Below are positions 46,547 through 57,995 of a stretch of 64,000 bases of DNA, piece by piece. The DNA comes from Cordia subcordata (taxonomy: Eukaryota > Streptophyta > Magnoliopsida > Boraginales > Cordiaceae). Each line of letters begins with the position of its first letter. The stretch's first letter is position 1. The notes beneath the pieces are model-generated. The model was not told the DNA's origin. It did no database searches and saw nothing but the letters and a program-made list of their open reading frames with translations. The DNA lies in NCBI GenBank assembly GCA_028554755.1, contig JAPTOF010000015.1:12101501-12165500 (forward strand), written 5' to 3'. A program made the position numbers and the translations under genes.

Positions 46547-48084
46547 TCATTTCTTTTCACAATATGTGCAAGTGGTGCTTGACTTTTGAGAAAAGGAGGA
46601 AGTAGAGGTAGATTCCTTGACAAAATAAGTTTTAAAATATGTTCGGTTAATAGTTGGCTTATGCCCAACTCCACTTTTATTAAAAGCAATCTTTTGGGAT
46701 CCAAGAAGTTCTTCAAAGTTTTCTTTGCCATTTGTAAATTTTTGAATAACTCTATTTAAATCTTTATTTTTCTTTTTCAAATCCTTTATTTCATTTTCAA
46801 GCTTTACAAAATCTTCAGCATATGAATCATTTTCTTTCTCCAAAATTTCAATTTTCTTAATGAGAGAAGCATTTTCCTTTTTCAAAATTTCTTTTTCATC
46901 ATATGCAAGTTTTAGTTTTCTATGCATTTATTTGTTTTTTGCTAAAACTAATGAAAAATCACCATGTAATTTTGCAAATGCTTTTTTTAGTTCCTCAAAA
47001 GTATACTCCTCTTCTTCCTCCTCACTAGATGAATAATAAATAAATGGGAAAGATTGTACCTCATCTACATTGGCTATGAGTCAAAAGTTTGCAACCTCAT
47101 GTTGCTCCTCTATGTCCTCCTCACTCTCAGAGGTGCCCCATGTTGCCTTAAGTGCTTTGCCTTCTTTCTTCTTTGTCAACTTTGGGCAATTTGCTTTGAT
47201 GTGTCCTAGTATATTGCAATTGAAGCACTTGAGTTCATCATTTCTTGTCTCCTTTGATCTCTTGAACTCCTTAACTTCTCTTCCTTTTCTCTTCCAATTA
47301 TTATTGTTGTTTGAGGAAACTCCTTTCTTCATTTTTCTAAACTTCATGAATTTCTTGAAGTGCTGGGCAGGTAATGCAATCTCCTCATCTTCTGATTCCT
47401 TGTCTTTATCTTTATCTTCACTTGATATATATTTCGATGCAACAAGTGCTATGGACTTCTTTATCCTTTTGTCTCCTTCTTCATGGTCCTTTATCTCAAG
47501 CTTATGAGTCATGAGTGACCTAATAAGCTCATTTAGCTTTAATGTGTTGAGATCTTTAGCTTCCTTGATGGCCATCACCTTTGGTTTCCATGATGATGGT
47601 AGGCTTCTTTTCATCTTTCTCACTCTTTCTACATTTAAGTAGTCTGTTCCAAGTGCTTTCAAGCCATTAGTAATTTATGTAAATCTAGAAAACATTTGCT
47701 CAATATTCTTATTAGGAAGCATTTTGAATAATTCATATTTATAAACAAGCATAACAATCCTAGACTTCTTAACTTGGCTAGTGCCCTCTCTAATTAATCC
47801 AACAATTTGACTTTAGCAAACTCAGTGGCATTCATAGCATTAAACAAGTAATGTAGGGCCTTTTGATTCAACTCAAATAATTTAATGTCTTCATCATTCC
47901 ATTCATTCTCGAGTTTAGGCACTTTTCTATCCCCTTCTAACTTAATAGGTGAAGTAGGTCCATTTTCTACAATCTTCCAAGCCTTATAGTCATGTGATTG
48001 TATAAACACTTCCATTCTCATCTTTCAAAAGGCATAGTTAGTTCCATCAAAAAAGGGTGCTTGCTTAATAGAAAATGCCTCCAT
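46547..48084 (-). pseudogene. SIRE-minus gag with zinc knuckle and coiled coil
   Basis: From ATG 48084 the frame reads MEAFSIKQAPFFDGTNYAF and hits a TGA in place of the conserved Trp. It continues as KMRMEVFIQSHDYKAWKIVE (48021-47794). 47662-47081 encodes the gag core with SLPSSWKPKVMAIKEAKDLN and the intact zinc knuckle CFNCNILGHIKANC. 46927-46547 is a predicted coiled coil (EILKKENASLIKKIEILEKE) ending at a second, incomplete knuckle CTYCEKK. Frameshifts lie between the parts. Gag packages the element RNA; the coiled coil is usual in SIRE-type gag. Confidence 0.85.
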
Positions 48085-48128
48085 ATTTGCTAAATGTAAT
48101 TCTACTAGTTGTTAAACTATAGGTAAAA

Positions 48129-48148
48129 CCCTAGCTCTAAATACCAAT
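48129..48148 (-). other. SIRE-minus primer binding site
   Basis: On the minus strand ATTGGTATTTAGAGCTAGGG directly follows the 5' LTR end (ACTTACA), close to TGGTATCAGAGC for tRNA-Met. Confidence 0.8.
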
Positions 48149-48564
48149 TGTAAGTGCAAATATCTTAAGAGGGTGAATTAAGATATCTACTAATTTTTGT
48201 ATTTAAAATTCACCAAATAAATTATAAAATGTCTCTTAAGCAATATATCAAACACAATAATATCAAAGTAAGCAAGAAATGGAAACGTAGAGTAAAGAAG
48301 TAAGAAGACAAATGATTTTTAGGTGGTTCGGCCTTGCCTACGTCCACCGCCCAAGGATGCTCCCCTTAGGACTTCAACAACTTCACTAAAATGTTTCTTC
48401 AACTCACGATGAAGCACAAACCAAGTTTTACAACTCTTTGAGACCACTTCTCAAAGAACCTAAGAGATTCTCTTTTTAGGATTTCCCCACATTCTTTGAA
48501 AGCTGAACAAATATTCTCACAAGGTTTTTCAAACTATTTGAGTGTGTATACAATCAAGAAGATT
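48149..48564 (-). repeat. SIRE-minus 5' LTR, last part
   Basis: Its reverse complement aligns over its length with the 3' part of the LTRs of the + strand SIRE-like element (52640-53014, 60900-61266). Shared segments include AAGTCCTAAGG, GTAGGCAAGGC, GTTTGTCTTCTTACT and TCTTAATTCA. It is truncated at its outer side, where Gypsy LTR sequence starts at 48565. Confidence 0.75.
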
Positions 48565-49623
48565 ATGAAGTCTATTATGCTATTAACCATTTCTAAATCA
48601 TTGTGCTAGTATGTCTATATGTTTGTAGGGTGATTACACGAAGAGGGCTATGCTAATATACGTGACTATGTGTGTGTTTGCATTTTTAAAATCATAAATA
48701 GCTTCCATTGCTTACATGTCAGGTGCTATAGCTTATACTGGTGTAATCTAAGCATGTCTGTGTTTTAGTAGTAGAATAGATAGGTTTATTCTTGAATGTC
48801 ATGCCCTAGATATGTATGCTTTGTGCTTAAACATTAATTTCCTCTATTGTGATGAAAATCGATGATGCATAATTAATAACTAGCCTAGATCGAGTCTTCT
48901 TTGGTGTTAAATCCAGCCAATAGGTGTTCAAGTAGGTTTAGTTGACCTTAGTTCACTTAAGATGCTAGTTAGTCAATCCTAAGGCCCTAGGTCATAAGGA
49001 CCACGCCGTAGCTCTAAGTAAACGATGCATAGGGACGGACCCGTACCAAGTCCTATGGATAAATTAGGGAACTAATTAGTGGACTTAATGCTAGGGTTAG
49101 ATCAATCTAAGTCACTTAGAATCCTAACTAGCTAGCCCTAATTCTTAAGTCATTAAGACCACGCCATAGCTCTAAAAGTCATCACCAAGGGACAGACTCG
49201 CAGTGAGGCTTAAGGTACCAATTAGGAGGTTAATTAGGAGTCTAGACGAGAGCAACTAAGTATAATCCATCAAGCAACCCTAACGAGAAGCAGTAATCAC
49301 CCATTTGTAAGACATCATCACCCCTGTCCCCAAATTATGATGTTTGACTCCTCTTAGATTTCTTGATTCGCCTGTAATACACCTATACACCTTTTATTTT
49401 CTTGCACTACATTAGATTTACTTTTCCCCCACTCCGTTCTATCCTAACAACCCAAAAATATTGTAGTTTAGGTCCCAACACGTAGCCTTTTAGGACACAC
49501 TTAGCTTAAGACACCACACACATTTGGCCTCATCGTGGATTTGACCTCGCACTCACACGTTACAGTACATGTGACCTGTGCACTTGTGGGATATTTGGGC
49601 TTGTCCTCCCAAAGAACATATCA
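48565..49623 (+). repeat. Gypsy LTR fragment, right half
   Basis: Aligns collinearly with 34003-35057, the right 56 percent of the 5' LTR of the non-autonomous Gypsy element, to the matching CA end (ATATCA at 49618-49623). In the first 145 bp I counted about 16 differences. No primer site follows, so it is a truncated solo or 3' LTR. It starts abruptly at the edge of the SIRE-minus LTR. Confidence 0.8.
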
Positions 49624-50689
49624 AAGGTTATCTCAACCACATCTCTAGTCCATTATCTTTTTTTTCTCATCTGTTTTGTCTATTTATCTTTATTTTTCTC
49701 ACTCTTAATTCTTGAAAAAAAGATTTAGGTGCCTTACAATTTGGTTATACAGATCAAGGAGCTGGAAAGGCTCCCTATGGTGCACTTTGTCACGGGTAGC
49801 TGTGTTGAGGTATTTATTGGTTATAATGCCGCACTCATGACACAGCTATGGTTGTGATAGGGTATTTATTGGTTTTGTGATATTCAAGAGTGGGAATCTA
49901 GCCCGTAGAACCTATGTCGTCATGTAAGCCGTGACTCATTATAGTGTCTTGGAGGAGTTGATAAAGACTAGTACGGGCTTGATAAAGCTATAGTCTGTAT
50001 TACTCTAAGTGATATAAGGTGGAAAGGTATGCGAACTAGTACAAGAATGCGTAGCAAATTGGATAGCGATACACTACTTCTGATCGTTGTTATGTCTTAT
50101 TATCTTGGCATTTCTATATTTGTTTCTGCGTCAATGACTATGTATTAGTAGTATGTCTATATCTTGCCTAAAGTTCACTTTTGTTGCCTTCTACTTGGAC
50201 TAATTCTACATCACATGTGCTTTCCCCAAATACAATCATTTGACGTAGAACAGTGGTTAAGATTTTTAGAGATACAAGTTTAAGATTATGGCTCATGGTG
50301 AAATAGTGGAAACACCACTAGAACCAAAACAAATTTCTTTCTTGAGTTGTTGAGTTAAGGCAAGAAGGTGCAATTTTACCTACTATATAAAGAGTTAGCA
50401 AAGGTGGTTGTTTGGAATCAATCAATCAAAATTGGCAACTAAGACTAATTAGTATATAGATAGGTGGCTGCTTGAAATCAATCAATCAAAATTGGCAACT
50501 AAGACTAATTAGTATATAGATAGAGACTGTGGATGGTCAGTTGTTTTTAGTAAAGCAACTAGCAAGGGCATAAACACAGTTTAAGTAATGTTACTGATTT
50601 TGTCCTTAAGAAGCCAAGCCAGCAACATGTCCTGAAATTAAATGATATTGTAACAACTATGTGTTGACCTAAATATACTTTCAACCACA
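49624..50689. other. Non-coding; includes a 60-bp tandem duplication
   Basis: No gene. 50401-50460 is repeated as 50461-50520 with only a few differences (shared core AATTGGCAACTAAGACTAAT). A decayed SINE-like head may lie at about 50240-50300 (ACAGTGGTTAAGA followed by ACAAGTTTAAGA), too weak to call. Confidence 0.5.
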
Positions 50690-50694
50690 TGTAT

Positions 50695-53014
50695 TGTTAG
50701 CTTTATATTGTTTTTAACTATGTTTTTATGATGCAAATTATGATTATCGAAAATATATGTTAACCTCACTTGAATGGAATATTACTAATATACAGCTTGT
50801 TAGATTGCCTTGAATACAACTTTAGCTAGGTGTAAACACGAGAATGATGTAGTGCATCCTTATGTTAAAGAAGTATTACATCAAAAGAAGAAGCTTGTAT
50901 AACATTCAAGTGGAAGAAGAGTTCAAAAATTGTTTGTGAAAGATGAAGAGGAGATATAAGGGGGAGATAAGGCAACATAAGGGGTACCGGTAGTGCTCTT
51001 TTGTGTTTGGCATTAGTTAAAAACTTATAGCTCTCTTTACATAATTTTCTTGAATCATTGATTGCAATATGTTTTCAAACTTGACTTTGGCTTGTTAAAC
51101 AACTTTGAAGTGGTTCTTAATTTGCTTAAAGTTTTAAGGACTTTAAAGTGGTGTACCGGTTGTTATGCCAATAGCAGCGCCGGGCAGCTAAGTTGGTATG
51201 GAAGAACTGCTGCGCCGCGGGAAATCCTTCTCTATACAAGTTCTCGGCAAGATGAGCCTACAGGAGTGCCAATCAACCGAGCCACCGTTCCACTGTGCCG
51301 AGATGTGAGGTGCAGGTGGTGATGATCACCCCGGGGTATGCGCTAACGCCCTTGACAGGCACTCCAGAACCTGCCAACGCTCGTGAAAACCCGGGTCGGT
51401 TGGACGACATACATCTTGGTTGGTCCCACCACCACTAGAGATTGGACATATATAGTTTCTTTCTTCTAAAAAAGAGATTCCACTATTTTGATTTTTAAAT
51501 AGCTGCAAGACCAAAACGGGGTATAAAACCTAATATTACCTTTTATTATCTAACCAGTTAGTTTAAGCTGACCTTCCCTATTTTGTTTTTTTACCTAGAA
51601 AGCTCTACTTGATTTGCTATCGACTGAAGTCACTCGCCAGTGCTATCTCTTCCCGCTAAAGCTATCATTGAAAGACCCTCTCAATTATAACTTAAACAAA
51701 GAAAGTGCTCCATGGCCTCACCCTCATCCTTCGAGTTCTCTATATGCGAAGAGCCAGGAATGGTGATAGAACTCTCGGAAACTACCCAACGACGAGCCTG
51801 AGATTGCCTACCAGAAAAGACGGTCATTCAGGGTCAAGTCCTTCTGGCGAGTATTTGCTGGGCAGCAGCTACATGGACCCCTTCCTTTCTGTTATTGCCA
51901 GCGCTTTCCCGGGGCGCCGCCCCCTTCTTAGAATTAGAACCCATTGAGGGGGGCCTCGGCCCGGGAAGGATCATTCCAATCAGTAAAGGAATAGTTCTTC
52001 GAAAAACATGTTAATGGTCTTAAACTTTGCATAAAAGACTTTTCTTGAAGTTTTCTTGCATTGATTAAATGTCTTGTCTTCAAAGAAGTTTGAGAAAACA
52101 TGATTGAAGGGGTGAAAATCTTGTTTTGTGGACCTGCTGGTCACACTAATCTGTCAACCAACTAACTAAAGAGGCTACCAATTATTCTAGCAAAACAAGG
52201 GCAAGCCATGGGAGCATTCTAGACTTGTTAATTGCCCTCATCTAGTCAACTAGCTGAGCAAAAAGAGTTGACCAGCAATAGCGAAATGGTCAGGTGCTAT
52301 GCTGATCGCCCTGGCAGTCGACCAGACCCCTTGACCGGTAGCTTTGTAGCATTTAATTTTTTATTTTTATTTGAATATTGCTACCCTTTTTTAAGTCATA
52401 TGTTTACCTCACTTGCCCAACAGCAATGATTGAGCATTAAAAACATTTTCTAAGTAATACCTACCACTTTCTTAAATCTTTCAAGCTTGAAAATCATCAC
52501 ATTGAGCTATAATCTGTGAGATCTTTGACTAAACAAGAGCCTTTACTTTGCTACATCTACTTATTGAAGTTGTAACCTTAATCTTCACATTTCCATCAAT
52601 TTATTACTTGTCTACACACTCTTGAGCAAGGATTAGATTGAGAGAATCTTGGTATGCAAGAAAGAGTGTGGAAAAATCCTGGGTGATAGCATTCACTTAG
52701 GTTCTTTGAAGAAGACTTCAAAGAGTTACAAGAAGTTGGTTTGCACTCCATCAACCTTTGAAAGGGTGTTGCACTAGTGAAGGTGTTGAAGTCCTAAGGA
52801 AGAATCCTTAGGCGGTAGGTGTAGGCAAGGCTGAACTACCTAAAATCGTTTGTCTTCTTACTCTTTTTTCTTGCTCTCTGTTTACTCTACATTATTGTGT
52901 GCTAAGTGTTGTGAAATTGCCTATTTGACCATACTTAATTTTTATTGGGAATGTTGTTGCAAATACTTAGTGTAATCTTAATTCATCCCCCCTTAAGATT
53001 ATTTTCCCTTTACA
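50695..53014 (+). repeat. SIRE-plus 5' LTR, interrupted by an insertion
   Basis: Begins TGTTAGCTTTATATTG, ends CCCTTTACA next to the primer site AATAGTATCCAGAGCTAGGG (53015-53034). Collinear with the 3' LTR except for 51151-51999. Contains GGTCAAC/TTGACCGGT-rich patches at 52130-52340. Confidence 0.9.
51151..51999. other. GC-rich insertion, probably organellar (mitochondrial-like) DNA
   Basis: Comparison with the 3' LTR defines this segment. The 5' LTR has AAAGTG | insertion | GAAAAACATG where the other LTR has AAAGTGTTTTGAAAAACATG. The insert has G/C-rich patches (CCCGGGGCGCCGCCCCC near 51908-51925, GGGGGGCCTCGGCCCGGG near 51947-51964) quite unlike the AT-rich surroundings. No terminal repeats and no target duplication are seen; about 4 bp of the target appear replaced. 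This fits non-homologous end-joining of organelle DNA. The composition suggests a plant mitochondrial origin, but I could not search for a match. It may be composite: an AT-richer join lies around 51525-51600. Short open frames in it are not gene-like. Confidence 0.6.
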
Positions 53015-53034
53015 AATAGTATCCAGAGCTAGGG
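53015..53034 (+). other. SIRE-plus primer binding site
   Basis: AATAGTATCCAGAGCTAGGG follows the LTR end at once. Compare TGGTATCAGAGC, the tRNA-Met type site, and the matching site of SIRE-minus. Confidence 0.75.
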
Positions 53035-53059
53035 TTCTAGTATAGTTTAACAAATAGTA

Positions 53060-53481
53060 TTTAAAGTATGGACCATATTCCAAGATGGCCATAAGAATAT
53101 AGGCCTTAGAGTTTGAGACCTACCTTATTTGATGATTTGCCATATCTTTAGCCTTATTATATTTGTAGTACTACCATATTCATAGTACTGCATATTTATT
53201 GTGTCTTGTACTCTATAAATAGGGACTTTGTCTATTGTATTTATGTGAGACAGAGAGATAGAAACCTGAGATAATAGAGAACAAGTGACCTTGAGGGTGA
53301 GAAGAGCATGGGCCCAAGCCCTCTCTCCATATGTTGTATCCATTCTTATCATAGTGAAATTCTCTTGTCTACTTGTAGACGAAGGTGGAAGGCCGAACTA
53401 CGTTAAAATATTGGTGTCATCATGTTTACATCTTTCTCTATCTTGTTTATCTTTGTTCGGGGCACTCTAGATTTCCCAACA
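53060..53481 (+). repeat. Solo Copia-type LTR in the SIRE-plus leader
   Basis: A roughly 422-bp unit with a TATA box (CTCTATAAATAGGG at 53211-53224) and a GTGGAAGGCCGAACTACGTT region, ending CCCAACA. It is flanked by TAGTA at 53055-53059 and 53482-53486, a 5-bp target duplication. The first base pair reads TT rather than TG. It separates the primer site from the gag start of SIRE-plus. The small open frames inside are chance. Confidence 0.65.
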
Positions 53482-53494
53482 TAGTAGAATTAAT

Positions 53495-54920
53495 CATGGC
53501 AAATAATGTGAATGATATACCTATTGAGGGATTATCTATAAACAAGGCTCTCATATTCGATGATTAAAACTACTCTTTTTTGAAAATGAGAATAGAGATA
53601 TTTATTCAAATACATGACTATAGAGCATGGAAGTAAATGAAAATAGACCATACTTCCTATGAAAATAAATGGTGGTAAAAAAGTTTTAAAATAAGAAGAT
53701 GAATGGGATGATAGAGATATTAAACTTGTTTAATTGAATGCCAAAGCTTTGTATACTTTGTATGCAAATTGAATCCAACTGAATTTGTTAGAGTAATGAG
53801 AGATACTTCGGCCAAGGAAATTTGGGACCAATGTAACTTATGAAAGAACTAGCCAAGTAAAGGAATTTAGAATTAACATGCTTGTTCAAAAATATGAAAT
53901 GTTCATGATGGAACCAAGTGAAAATATTGAACAAATTTTTTCTAGATCTGTTGAAATTACTAATAACCTCTAGGCACTAGGAAAGGTATATCCTAATGCA
54001 AAAATGGTAAGAAAATTACTAAGAAGTCTACCATCTAAATAGCAACCAAAGGTGATGGCCATAAAGGAAGCAAAGGATCTCAATACACTCACATTAAATG
54101 AGCTGGTTAAGTCACTCATGAGTCATGAATTTGAGTTGAAGGCTTTTGAAAAATAAGACAAGAAGATGAAGAAATTCGTTTCTATTTTGCTCCAAAATAT
54201 ATCTCAAGTGATGAAGATGATGGTGATGACGATTCAAATGAAGAGATGACATTACTTACTGGAAACTTCAAGAAGTATAAGAAATGGAGAAAAGGTTCTA
54301 CATCAAATAATTGGGAGAAGAAAGGCAAGGAAATCAAGAACCCAAAAGACTTAATGAATAAGAAACAAAAGTGCTTCAATTGCAATAAGCCTCAACATAT
54401 TAAAGCAAATTGTCTGAAGCTTTCAAAGGAGAATGCAAAGCGCCTAAGGCCGCATAGGACACTTCTGATAGTGAAAGAGAAAGTGAAGAAGAGCATGAAG
54501 TTGCAAACTTTTGCGTCATGGTCAATGAAGATGAGGTGCTCTCTTACCTTTTCTATTCTAGCTATTTTTCATCACAACTGAAGAAGATGAAATCGCTTTT
54601 GAGGAATCGCAAGAAGCTTTTTCAGAATTGTATGATGATCATTCACTTACCTTGAGCAAAAACAAGAATTTGCAAAGAAAGTTAAAACATGTCTTGAATG
54701 AAAAGGTTTGTTTGTAAAAAAAAAAATACATCCCTTGTTGAAAAAGTTCAAAATCTTGAAACACAAGTGGAGAAATTGAAAATTTTGAATGGCATTGTTA
54801 GAAAATTCAAAAATGGAAAAAAAATTTTGAAAAACTTCTTGGCTCTCAAAAAATGGCATTTGACAATAGTGGAATTGGCTATGGACTTACAATCAAGCAA
54901 AAGTATTTGAAAAAACTGCT
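53495..54920 (+). pseudogene. SIRE-plus gag
   Basis: Starts at the ATG encoding MANNVNDIPIEGLSINKALI (53495); a TAA follows after FDD. Other frames carry FLKMRIEIFIQIHDYRAWK, then the gag core near 53900-54130 (EVAKVMAIKEAKDLNTL-like). The intact zinc knuckle CFNCNKPQHIKANC lies at 54372-54413. 54698-54910 holds a coiled-coil remnant (VEKVQNLETQVEKLKILNGI). Homologous piece by piece to SIRE-minus gag. Many stops. Confidence 0.8.
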
Positions 54921-55189
54921 TCCTTAAAACTTCAACTTCTAGTACTCCTTTGAAACCAACTATCACTTGCACGTACTGTGAAAAACACGGGCATATTTCT
55001 ACTCATTGCTATTACAATAAATTAAGTGACAAAAGTACACTTGTCCCACATTGGTAAAGACCCAAATAGGTTGTTAAAGCAAAACATTGATACTAATATC
55101 AAGGACCCAAATGTGTTAGAGACCTAAAATAAAAGTCTTTATGCTTATTTGATGTATGTAGGTATGCCTGTGGGCAAACATAGCAAGAA

Positions 55190-55440
55190 GAAGTAGATAT
55201 TGGATGGTGGTTACTTTAAACACATGACAACTAACCCCTCATTGTTTCATGAGTTGAAGAAAATCAAGGGAGGAGATATTACCTTTGGTGATAATAGCAA
55301 AGGAAGAATTATTGGTAAAAGCAGTATTTGTAACAAAGATAGTCTTGCTATTCATAATGTGCTTTTGTTGAAGGTCTTAAGTTTAATTGGCTTAGTATTA
55401 GTCAGCTGTATGATAAGGGTCATAAAGTAACTTTTCAATC
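55190..55440 (+). pseudogene. SIRE-plus protease
   Basis: Encodes MDGGYFKHMTTNPSLFHELK and ITFGDNSKGRIIGKSSICNK. The active-site DSG is DGG. A frameshift near 55380 breaks the FNLxSxxQL segment. Inactive. Confidence 0.75.
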
Positions 55441-55562
55441 TTCTAGTTACATTGTACATGAATGTGATAGTGATGATGTACTCTTGGTTGCTAGTAGAAA
55501 GTATAATGTGCATTGTTAAGATTGGTCAACTTAAATAACAAAATGTTACATGCTTATCAACT

Positions 55563-56430
55563 GTGCATAAAAATTCCTGGTTATGGCATAGACGACTAAG
55601 GCATACTAGCATGAGTTTGTTGAAAAATTTATCAAAACATGCACTTGTTGAAGATTTTCCAAAAATAAAGTTTAAAAAGGACAAAGTTTGTGATGTATGT
55701 CAACATGGTAAACAACACAAAATATCTTTCAAACCCATCAACATAGTTTCAACTTCTAGAGCGTTACAATTGTTGCATATAAACTTGTTTGGACCAATTG
55801 ATGTTATAAGCCTAAGAGGATCTAGATATACCTTTATTGTTGTAGATTATCACACTAGGGTCACTTAGGTCCTGTTTCTTGCACATAAAACTGAAGCCTT
55901 CAGTGCATTTGTAAGATTGTGTAGAAAAGTGCAAAATGTGAAAGACTACTTTATAACTTGCATTTGTAGTAAAAATGGCATGATATATGTGAACACTCCA
56001 TTCATGAATTTTTATGATGAATATGGCATTTTGCACAAATTTTTGGCCCCATGAATTTCTCAACAAAATGGGATAGTTGGGAGAAAGAATTGAACATTAC
56101 AAGAAATGGTGAGGACCATGCTTAAGAAATACAACTTGCCTACATAGTTTTGGAGTGAAGTCGTTAACACTGTATGCTGTGTGCAAAATAAAATTCTCAT
56201 TAAGTCCATCTTAGACAAAACCCCATATGAACTTTGGCATGGCAAAACCACCAAAATTTCTTATTTCAAAGTATTTGATTGTAAATATTTTATTTTGAAT
56301 ACTAAAGATCATTTGAGAAAATTTGATGCTAAATCGGATGAGAGAATTTTTCTTAGGTATTCTACTAAGAGTAAAATGTCCCGTGTTTATAATAAAAGGA
56401 CTCTTGTTGTGGAAGAATGCATTTTATGTA
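55563..56430 (+). pseudogene. SIRE-plus integrase, truncated
   Basis: 55563-55868 encodes the His-Cys region SWLWHRRLRHTSMSLLKNLS and CDVCQHGKQHKISFKPINI, then LFGPIDVISLRGSRYTFIVV with the first Asp. Pieces up to 56430 include KTPYELWHGKTTKISYFKVF and HLRKFDAKSDERIFLRYSTK. The sequence breaks off within the linker after VVEECIL, where unrelated DNA begins. RT and RNase H are absent from the element. Confidence 0.8.
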
Positions 56431-56508
56431 ACAATCTAAGCCCAACTACTAGCCTGCCACCACACTTTATTTGGGGAAGCCCCAAAACCTGAACTACTTT
56501 TTTAATTT

Positions 56509-56556
<48 letters not shown>

Positions 56557-57995
56557 ATGATTTTAAGGAGAGTGCATATAGACCCCCTCCATTAATATTT
56601 CCATCTAAGATAACAAAATTTGACATACACGCGTGACTTATGCGATGCTGCCTTTTTTTCCCATAATAAATGTATTAAATGGCTTTTCCACCCTTATTTT
56701 ATTTTATTTTTTAAAAAAAGAAAATTAGTAATCTAACATAAAAAGAAACACATCATTAACAATATGGGGGTTGGGGTTGGTAAGAGGTAGGGGCAGTCGG
56801 GGAAGGAAGGGAAGCTGGGGCGTGGTGGGAAGGAAGCTGGGCGTGGGTGAAGAGAAGGGAACTGGGGGCAGCGGGAGAGAGAGGAGGGGCAGCTGGGGAA
56901 GGGAAGGGGAGGGCTTGGGAGGGGGTGGAGAGAGACAGCGAGGGAGGGTGGGGTGGGGGGTTGGGGGCAGCGGGGTGAAAGGAAAGGTGGTTGGGGGCAG
57001 TGGGGAAAGGGAGGGGAAGGGCTGAGGAGAGGTGGAGGGGGGTAACGGGGTAAGGGGAAGGTGGCTGGAGGCAGTGGGGAAGGGGAGGAGAAGGGCTGGG
57101 AAGGGGGTGGAGGAGGGCAACGGGGTGCGGGGAAGGGCTGGGAAGGGAGTGGAGGGGGGCGGCGGGGTGAGGGGAGGGGGGAGGGTTGGAGAGGGGTTGA
57201 AGGGGGGCAACGGGAGAGGGAGGTTAGGGATGACAATTTTTTTAAGTTTATTTTTTTATTTTTATTTTTATTTTTAAAATAAAATGAAAGTAAAATAGAT
57301 TTTTTTATTGGATTAAACAAGGGCAAAAATGGCATTTTACTAAAATACGTTAAAAGCTAACGGTAGTTAGCTTTAGGGGGTCGTGTGCACTATCGTTGAA
57401 ACTATAAGGGGTCAAGTAGCTAATTTGTAAAACATAGGAAAAAGTTGTGAATATTAGTCAAACCACAAGGGGGAGTTGAGCAATTTATCCATATATATTT
57501 GATACATATTATATATTATATTTGGTTTTTTATTTCTTAGACATATCAAAGTTAGCATTGAACCAACAAAAATAGTAATTAAGATTTGAAGGTTTATCGA
57601 GTAACGAAGAATGGAGATGAATGGTTATCGGCAACTTGTTAAAATAATATTTTTTATTTATGCTTTGGACTTTTTATTTATGCTATGGTTGACTGATTAT
57701 GACTTATGAGACTATGGTCTATGTATTTTATTTACGTTGTGGTTTGAAACTATGGTTTATATACTTTATTTATGTTGTGGTTTGAAGCTATGGTCTATGT
57801 AGTTAATTATGATGGCATGTTTTTGAGGATTCCCTAATCCTCGTTCATTTTTCCCCATTCCTTAATTCCCCAAAATGTATTCCCCATTGGTGAATTGGGG
57901 CGAGGAACGAAACAAAGTTCCTTCCCCAAATATTATTTTGGGGAAAAAAAATTATGTTCATTGGGGCGGGGAATCCCCAATGAACACCCCTAGAT
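56431..57995. mobile_element. DNA-transposon debris replacing RT/RNase H
   Basis: Several pieces: a (TA)n microsatellite (56512-56553); a block between about 56560 and 57500 whose ends (ATAGACCCCCTCCATT and CACAAGGGGGAGTTGAGCAA) look like those of non-coding plant DNA transposons, with a G-rich minisatellite inside; a set of about 38-bp diverged repeats (57660-57800, phrase CTATGGTTTATATACTTTAT); and a terminus at about 57960-57995 (CCCCAATGAACACCCCTAGA) resembling a hAT end. Nothing here codes for a recognisable transposase. Confidence 0.5.
56765..57230 (+). repeat. G-rich minisatellite
   Basis: Tandem, diverged units of roughly 60-75 bp containing GGGGAAGGGCTGGGAAGGGG and GGCAACGGGGT phrases. 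One strand is almost entirely purine and rich in runs of G, giving G-quadruplex potential. Pro-rich open frames on the minus strand and Gly-rich ones on the plus strand are by-products. Confidence 0.8.

Larger units (their letters stand above)
40240..48564 (-). mobile_element. SIRE-like Ty1/Copia element with third ORF (SIRE-minus)
   Basis: On the minus strand: partial 5' LTR, tRNA-Met primer site, gag with zinc knuckle, coiled-coil segment, protease, integrase, RT, RNase H, then an extra ORF, a long 3' region with purine tracts, and a partial 3' LTR. An additional ORF downstream of pol is a feature of the SIRE/Maximus lineage. Both LTRs are incomplete: the 3' LTR keeps its first 620 bp and the 5' LTR its last 415 bp. 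Coding parts carry stops and frameshifts. Confidence 0.85.

Noticed and set aside
50240..50300. Second SINE head
   Set aside because: Box-like ACAGTGGTTAAGA and ACAAGTTTAAGA are present but degenerate; no target duplication or tail.
51062..51322. 86-codon plus-strand frame
   Set aside because: Runs from LTR sequence into the later GC-rich insertion; chimeric by accident.
53125..53567. Small open frames downstream of the SIRE-plus primer site
   Set aside because: Located in a solo LTR; the real gag start is the ATG at 53495.
56725..57335. Overlapping proline-rich (161 and 200 codons, minus) and glycine-rich (plus) open frames
   Set aside because: All derive from the G-rich minisatellite; no start context, no domain, every frame is open only because the repeat lacks stops.
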